Shown here piece after piece: positions 5,572 through 8,660 of a stretch of 8,660 nt of DNA; position 1 is the first letter of the stretch, and each line of letters opens with the position of its first letter. The DNA lies in contig DCTE01000199.1 of the NCBI GenBank assembly GCA_002329405.1, positions 1 through 8,660 of the forward strand. Direction: 5' to 3'. A model generated the notes under the pieces. It ran no database searches and had not been told where the DNA came from. It was given only the letters and a program-made list of their open reading frames with translations. Source of the stretch: Ruminococcaceae bacterium UBA1448. GTDB lineage: Bacteria > Bacillota > Clostridia > Oscillospirales > Ruminococcaceae. Both the position numbers and the translations under genes were made by a program.

Positions 5572-6042
5572 TTACTTTCCGGCCTGTTCGTCCAGCCAGG
5601 AAAGGATTTCGGCAGCATGCGTATCCGGTTTGACCTTGGGAAAGACTTTTTCAATCACGCCATTTTCGTCGATCAGATAGGTGGAACGGACAACGCCCAT
5701 GCTGACCTTTCCATACATTTTCTTCTCTTTCCAGACATCATACGCCTGGATGACTTCCAATTCCGGGTCGGACAGCAGGATAAACGGCAGTTCAAACTTG
5801 GTTGAAAAGCGCAGATGAGAGGCCTGAGAATCTTTGCTGACACCGATGACAACAATGCCGCGTCTTTGATATTCCTGATAGGCAGATGCAAAAGAGACCG
5901 CTTCACGGGTACATCCGGGAGTATTGTCCCGGGGATAAAAATACAGAACCACACGTTTGCCCGCGAAATCGGACAGGCGCACCTCGCGGCCCTCCTGATC
6001 CGGCAAGGCAAAATCCGGTGCTTTGGTGCCAACTTCCAACAT
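5572..6042 (-). CDS. bcp: Thiol peroxidase Bcp/PrxQ, single-cysteine form
   Basis: This 156-aa peroxiredoxin of the Bcp/PrxQ subfamily reduces hydrogen peroxide and organic hydroperoxides in the cytosol, normally with thioredoxin. The AhpC/TSA fold begins at GTKAPDFALPDQEG (5-18). The active site is YPRDNTPGCTREA (36-48), with peroxidatic C44, T41 and P42. R119 in VRSTYLIDENG is the conserved catalytic Arg. PrxQ proteins usually have a resolving Cys five residues after the first; here that position is V49, and C44 is the only cysteine in the protein, so it must use an outside thiol. The ATG at 6042 follows a purine-rich AGGAAAGG-type site. It has its own promoter and is convergent with the Mn catalase gene cotJC. 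Confidence 0.95.
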   Translation of the reverse strand: MLEVGTKAPDFALPDQEGREVRLSDFAGKRVVLYFYPRDNTPGCTREAVSFASAYQEYQRRGIVVIGVSKDSQASHLRFSTKFELPFILLSDPELEVIQAYDVWKEKKMYGKVSMGVVRSTYLIDENGVIEKVFPKVKPDTHAAEILSWLDEQAGK

Positions 6043-6073
6043 AATCTTTCTTTCCTTTCCTAGTACTATGGTA

Positions 6074-6103
6074 AGTATAACGGCCGACAGGCCATACCGT
6101 CAA
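6074..6103 (-). promoter_or_regulatory. Sigma-A-type promoter of bcp
   Basis: Read on the minus strand there is TTGACG (6103-6098), an 18-bp spacer and TATACT (6079-6074), close to consensus. Transcription would start near 6067, about 25 bases before the bcp ATG. The spacer contains GGCCTGTCGGCC, a short palindromic pair, and the palindrome TAGTACTA (6061-6068) lies on the start point. Either could be an operator, but neither matches a PerR box. Confidence 0.75.
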
Positions 6104-6126
6104 GAGGAACACATAACCCGGCAGGA

Positions 6127-7011
6127 TCACCCGCGCATCGCGAAATTCAAAAGCCCCAGCGCCAGAAGATGGGCCGGATAATACCCGTAAAAGAACCGCT
6201 TGGCCCGGAAACGGCTTTGGGCCTGCGGGTCATAGAGCAGCAGGACCCCCCCTGCCAAAGCACAGCAGACCATGCTGCGGGGATTGCCCACCAGCAGGCC
6301 GTAGTACAAAAAGCTCCACAGCGCCAAAAACGCCAGCTGTTGCGCTTTTCTTTTGAGGAGCACAAAGCCCACAATCAATACGATGCCCAGCAGGCCGGTA
6401 CCGTAATCCGCCGGCAAGCCGTACGCTATCAACAGAACCGGTGCCGCGAGAACTGCCGCGATGCGTTCTTCCCTGCTCAACGCCTCTTGTCCGGTCAGGA
6501 GGTACAGACAGAAAAAAGCCATAAGGAAGGTATAAAACACGTTGGCATTTTCCCCCAGCAGACAAACGCCCCGAATCTGCAAACGAAGTCCCGGAACCAG
6601 GGCCGCCATGGCCACCAGCAGCAAGCTATGGTCATAGTGTCTGTGCAACACCAGCAGCCAGTACGCTCCGACGGCCACCGCCGCACCAATCAGAAACGGC
6701 CAGGCGAAACAGGCCTGTGTCGCGTCGGTCGAGACCGCCGTCAGGTTCGACGGTGCAAACGCCATACTGAAGGGAAGCTGCGAGACCAGGGCGCCCCACA
6801 AAAGGTTTTGGAAATAGCGTTTCCGGTTGCGGGTTTGCTGCCACCCTTGTGCCAGGCAGAAGGCGAAGAGCGGAAAAGCCATCCGCCCTATGGCGCGCAG
6901 GATCGTGGAATCCAGCGGCAGCAGACCCCAGCCATCCCTGCCAAGTACCAGCCCCAGGTGGTCGCAGGTCATGGCCAGTAGCGCAACCATCTTGAGCCCA
7001 AAAGCAGACAT
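6127..7011 (-). CDS. TraX-family membrane protein
   Basis: This 294-aa polytopic membrane protein of the TraX family (PF05857) has about eight hydrophobic spans. Family motifs are LKMVALLAMTCDHLG (6-20, with D17-H18), the block AIGRMAFPLFAFCLAQGW (40-57), and the later ENANVFYTFLMAFFCLYLL stretch. TraX of the F plasmid N-acetylates pilin. Chromosomal Firmicute homologues are usually not linked to conjugation and resemble membrane acyltransferases. No conjugation gene is nearby, so a wall or surface acylation role is the more likely guess, given LCP upstream. The chosen start is ATG 7011, which has AAGGAAGG nine bases upstream. The longer reading from ATG 7044 overlaps the LCP stop as ATGA but lacks a well-placed ribosome binding site. 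I saw no terminator between its stop and the bcp promoter. Confidence 0.85.
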   Translation of the reverse strand: MSAFGLKMVALLAMTCDHLGLVLGRDGWGLLPLDSTILRAIGRMAFPLFAFCLAQGWQQTRNRKRYFQNLLWGALVSQLPFSMAFAPSNLTAVSTDATQACFAWPFLIGAAVAVGAYWLLVLHRHYDHSLLLVAMAALVPGLRLQIRGVCLLGENANVFYTFLMAFFCLYLLTGQEALSREERIAAVLAAPVLLIAYGLPADYGTGLLGIVLIVGFVLLKRKAQQLAFLALWSFLYYGLLVGNPRSMVCCALAGGVLLLYDPQAQSRFRAKRFFYGYYPAHLLALGLLNFAMRG

Positions 7012-7015
7012 TCTT

Positions 7016-7028
7016 CCTCCCCTTCCTT
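7016..7028 (-). promoter_or_regulatory. Ribosome binding site deciding the traX start
   Basis: On the minus strand AAGGAAGGGGAGG precedes ATG 7011, with AAGGAAGG nine bases and GGAGG four bases from it. The alternative ATG at 7044 has its nearest GGAGG about 16 bases away. This favours the 294-aa product, although reinitiation at the ATGA overlap remains possible. Confidence 0.65.
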
Positions 7029-7040
7029 TTGCTGGCGTAC

Positions 7041-8534
7041 TCATGCCGCCGGGCTTGTTTCCTCCGCCGATTGGATTTGCGAATCCACCGTATTGCCGAT
7101 GGCTGCCAGCTTTTCTTGGGCTGCCTGCACGGTTTCCTCGTCGGGGATCATGACATAGAGTTCCTGGTTCATCGAGTAGGTCGTGGAGGTAGCGTCGCTT
7201 CCGTTTACGCTGCAGCTTTCCACCGTCCAGATGGCCCCCTCCTCCAACTGCTGGCGCACCAGCGCCGAAAGCACATCGTAGGGTACATTGGTGTCCACAC
7301 AGGACTGCACACTGTCCAGAATAGAGAGGTAATTCGCCAAAATAGCCGGGCTCATGGCCTTTTGCAGTACCGCTTCCACCACCGCCATCTGGTTTTCGCC
7401 GCGCTGACGGTCCCCCTCTGCGAAGGCGTACCGGTTGCGCACAAAGGCCAGCGCCGCCGCGCCGTCCAGGGTATTGATGCCCTGCTCATAATGGTATTCT
7501 CCGGAATCAAAGGTATAATCGGAGTAGACATCCACCCCGCCCAGTGCGTCGATGACCTGGACAAACCCCACAAAGTTCAGCCGGAAATAATAGTCAATCT
7601 CGATGCCATACAGATTTTCCAGCGTCCCACGCAGCACATCCATACCGTAAATGCCCGCGTGGGTCAGCTTGTCGTAGGCATCCTCCACCCCCACATCCAA
7701 CGGCACGAAATAGTCCCGCGGTGTGGAAACCAGAAGCACCTGGTGGGTCTGGGTATTGATGCTGGCGATGATGTTTACATCGCTGCGCCCGCGCTGGTCC
7801 ACAATATCGCCGCGGGTGTCGCTCCCGCTGATGAGAAGGTTGATGACCGGGTCGTCCAAAAGGTCCTGCCCCGTGGTCACCTCATGCTCGATCTGCAACG
7901 TCAGGATCTCCCGCAGGGAAGCGGCAAATTCTTCGTAGCCGGACGTTTCCTCATACAAGGCAAGGTACGCCTCATTAAGCAGGATGGCATCGGTCTCCCC
8001 CTGCTGCAGCCCCTCCGCCAGCGCGGTCAGGCCATCATACTCCGATACGGAAACGGAGATTCCTTCCTCCGTTTCCAGCTGTTCCAAGGCCGCGTCGGTG
8101 TTGGCGCGATCCAGCGCCCCGAGGATACCCACCGTCATTTCCGTCAAATCCTCCGGAGATTGGAGGGGGCTCTCCTCCGGCACATAGACACCGACCCGGG
8201 TGCGCTCCACCGCAGTCCCGGAGATACTTTTCACGGTATGGACGGTGCGCCAGAGGTACACCCCTGCCAGCAGACACACCGCCGCCACCGCCACCGTAAG
8301 CACCGCCCCCGCAATCCGTCCGACGCGGGAAGGCATCCGGCACAGCCCCAGGACGGCGCCGGAAAGCAGCAAAGAAACGGCCAGTACCGCCCAAAGAAAG
8401 CGGGATGGCACCAGCCGGGTGGTGGCCAGATACCCGCACAGCGCCAAGGTGGCCGCCAGGGTAACCGCCGGGAGCGCATACCTGCGCAAGGTGCCGCCGC
8501 TCTTTCCTTGTTTCTTTTCGCTCTTCTGTTTCAT
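7041..8534 (-). CDS. LCP (LytR-CpsA-Psr) family cell-wall glycopolymer ligase
   Basis: LCP proteins transfer wall glycopolymers from a lipid carrier to peptidoglycan outside the membrane. This 497-aa member has a basic N-terminus, three membrane helices (about 19-38, 46-64, 74-95), an extra domain (about 105-215), and the LCP domain (about 231-395). Key residues are D239 and R241 (SGSDTRG), R250 and D252 (GRSDVN), R273 (STPRDYF), and the basic cluster R366, R368, R376 and R378 (AFVRNRY...GDRQRGENQ) that binds the pyrophosphate lipid. The extra domain has segments such as RVGVYVPEESPL, MTVGILGALDRAN and DAILLNEAYLALYE, reminiscent of a solute-binding-protein lobe. A C-terminal Ser/Asp-rich domain follows. 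The start is ATG 8534, since AAGGAGGT (8546-8539) lies just upstream; the longer reading from 8570 adds an Arg-rich stretch over that site. Confidence 0.92.
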   Translation of the reverse strand: MKQKSEKKQGKSGGTLRRYALPAVTLAATLALCGYLATTRLVPSRFLWAVLAVSLLLSGAVLGLCRMPSRVGRIAGAVLTVAVAAVCLLAGVYLWRTVHTVKSISGTAVERTRVGVYVPEESPLQSPEDLTEMTVGILGALDRANTDAALEQLETEEGISVSVSEYDGLTALAEGLQQGETDAILLNEAYLALYEETSGYEEFAASLREILTLQIEHEVTTGQDLLDDPVINLLISGSDTRGDIVDQRGRSDVNIIASINTQTHQVLLVSTPRDYFVPLDVGVEDAYDKLTHAGIYGMDVLRGTLENLYGIEIDYYFRLNFVGFVQVIDALGGVDVYSDYTFDSGEYHYEQGINTLDGAAALAFVRNRYAFAEGDRQRGENQMAVVEAVLQKAMSPAILANYLSILDSVQSCVDTNVPYDVLSALVRQQLEEGAIWTVESCSVNGSDATSTTYSMNQELYVMIPDEETVQAAQEKLAAIGNTVDSQIQSAEETSPAA

Positions 8535-8572
8535 TGCGACCTCCTTTTCCCTGCACCTCCTCCGCCGCATAT

Positions 8573-8594
8573 CAGGTCGCCCTTCCGGGACCTG
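8573..8594 (-). other. Hairpin in the leader of the LCP-traX mRNA
   Basis: CAGGTC and GACCTG (8573-8578 and 8589-8594) form a 6-bp stem. On the minus strand it can extend by two C-G pairs around a GGAA tetraloop, with a GC bulge. It lies in the roughly 70-nt leader between the promoter and the ribosome binding site. There is no T-run, so it is not a terminator. It could stabilise the message or mark a regulatory leader. Confidence 0.4.
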
Positions 8595-8610
8595 GCGGTT
8601 GTACAGTCAA

Positions 8611-8639
8611 ATTTTACCACACCGGGTAGTGAAATACAA
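8611..8639 (-). promoter_or_regulatory. Sigma-A-type promoter of the LCP-traX operon
   Basis: On the minus strand TTGTAT (8639-8634), a 17-bp spacer and TAAAAT (8616-8611) form a promoter. TGG directly before the -10 makes it extended (TGGTAAAAT). Transcription would start near 8604, leaving a leader of about 70 nt to ATG 8534. A TTGACT at 8609-8604 lies too close to act as a -35 for this -10 and has no partner -10 of its own. Confidence 0.7.
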
Positions 8640-8660
8640 TTGAGAGAAGATGAACAACAC

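Noticed and set aside
6169..6981. 270-aa plus-strand open frame opposite traX
   Set aside because: It is a shadow in GC-rich DNA. The product is a Gln/Arg/Pro-rich string with no domain, while the minus strand has clear TraX motifs.
6127..7011. TraX as a sign of a conjugative or integrative element
   Set aside because: No relaxase, coupling protein, integrase or attachment repeat is present, and chromosomal TraX homologues are common in Firmicutes.
7042..7044. ATG of the longer traX reading, overlapping the LCP stop as ATGA
   Set aside because: Coupled translation is possible, but the extra eleven residues are unlike the family and the later ATG at 7011 has the proper ribosome binding site.
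8650..8660. Possible start of a divergent plus-strand gene at the right edge (ATG AAC AAC)
   Set aside because: Only three codons are visible and the upstream GAGAG is a weak ribosome binding site.
1..8660. CRISPR array, tRNA, rRNA or insertion sequence
   Set aside because: No regularly spaced repeats, no tRNA cloverleaf or rRNA sequence and no transposase or terminal inverted repeats were found.

Overview
This 8.66 kb window looks like chromosome from a spore-forming, gut-type Clostridia (Bacillota), probably of the Oscillospiraceae/Ruminococcaceae kind. That rests on strong AGGAGG-type ribosome binding sites, sigma-A-like promoters with TGn extended -10 elements, a complete cotJABC spore-coat operon, a CotH-family protein and an LCP cell-wall ligase. 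The species cannot be named from sequence reading alone.

Layout: (1) 1-450, the terminator of an unseen upstream gene, then a stand-alone 85-aa coiled-coil protein of unknown function with its own promoter and terminator. (2) 495-4199, a three-gene plus-strand operon: a cytosolic VTC-type polyphosphate-polymerase-like protein, a DUF4956 membrane protein, and a large CotH-family protein anchored by membrane helices at both ends. One terminator closes it. (3) 4200-5560, cotJA-cotJB-cotJC, tightly packed and preceded by a candidate sporulation-type promoter. CotJC keeps all five Mn-catalase metal ligands. (4) 5523-6103, a hairpin shared by cotJC and a convergent minus-strand bcp/PrxQ peroxiredoxin, which has its own good promoter and lacks the usual resolving cysteine. 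(5) 6127-8640, a minus-strand LCP-traX pair driven by a promoter at the right edge, in clearly GC-richer DNA than the rest.

How the genes may work together: VTC, DUF4956 and CotH are spaced 20-30 bp apart and look like one functional unit. Conceivably a cytosolic polymer synthase acts with a membrane partner and an extracytoplasmic kinase-fold protein. That arrangement suggests a minimal bacterial counterpart of the yeast VTC complex joined to a surface kinase, and it is the most interesting system here. Its position beside cotJABC hints at, but does not prove, a link to the spore envelope. cotJC and bcp both handle peroxide and face each other across one hairpin. The LCP-TraX pair suggests attachment, and possibly acyl modification, of a wall glycopolymer. 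The change in GC content near 6.05-6.13 kb marks a boundary between two DNA histories.
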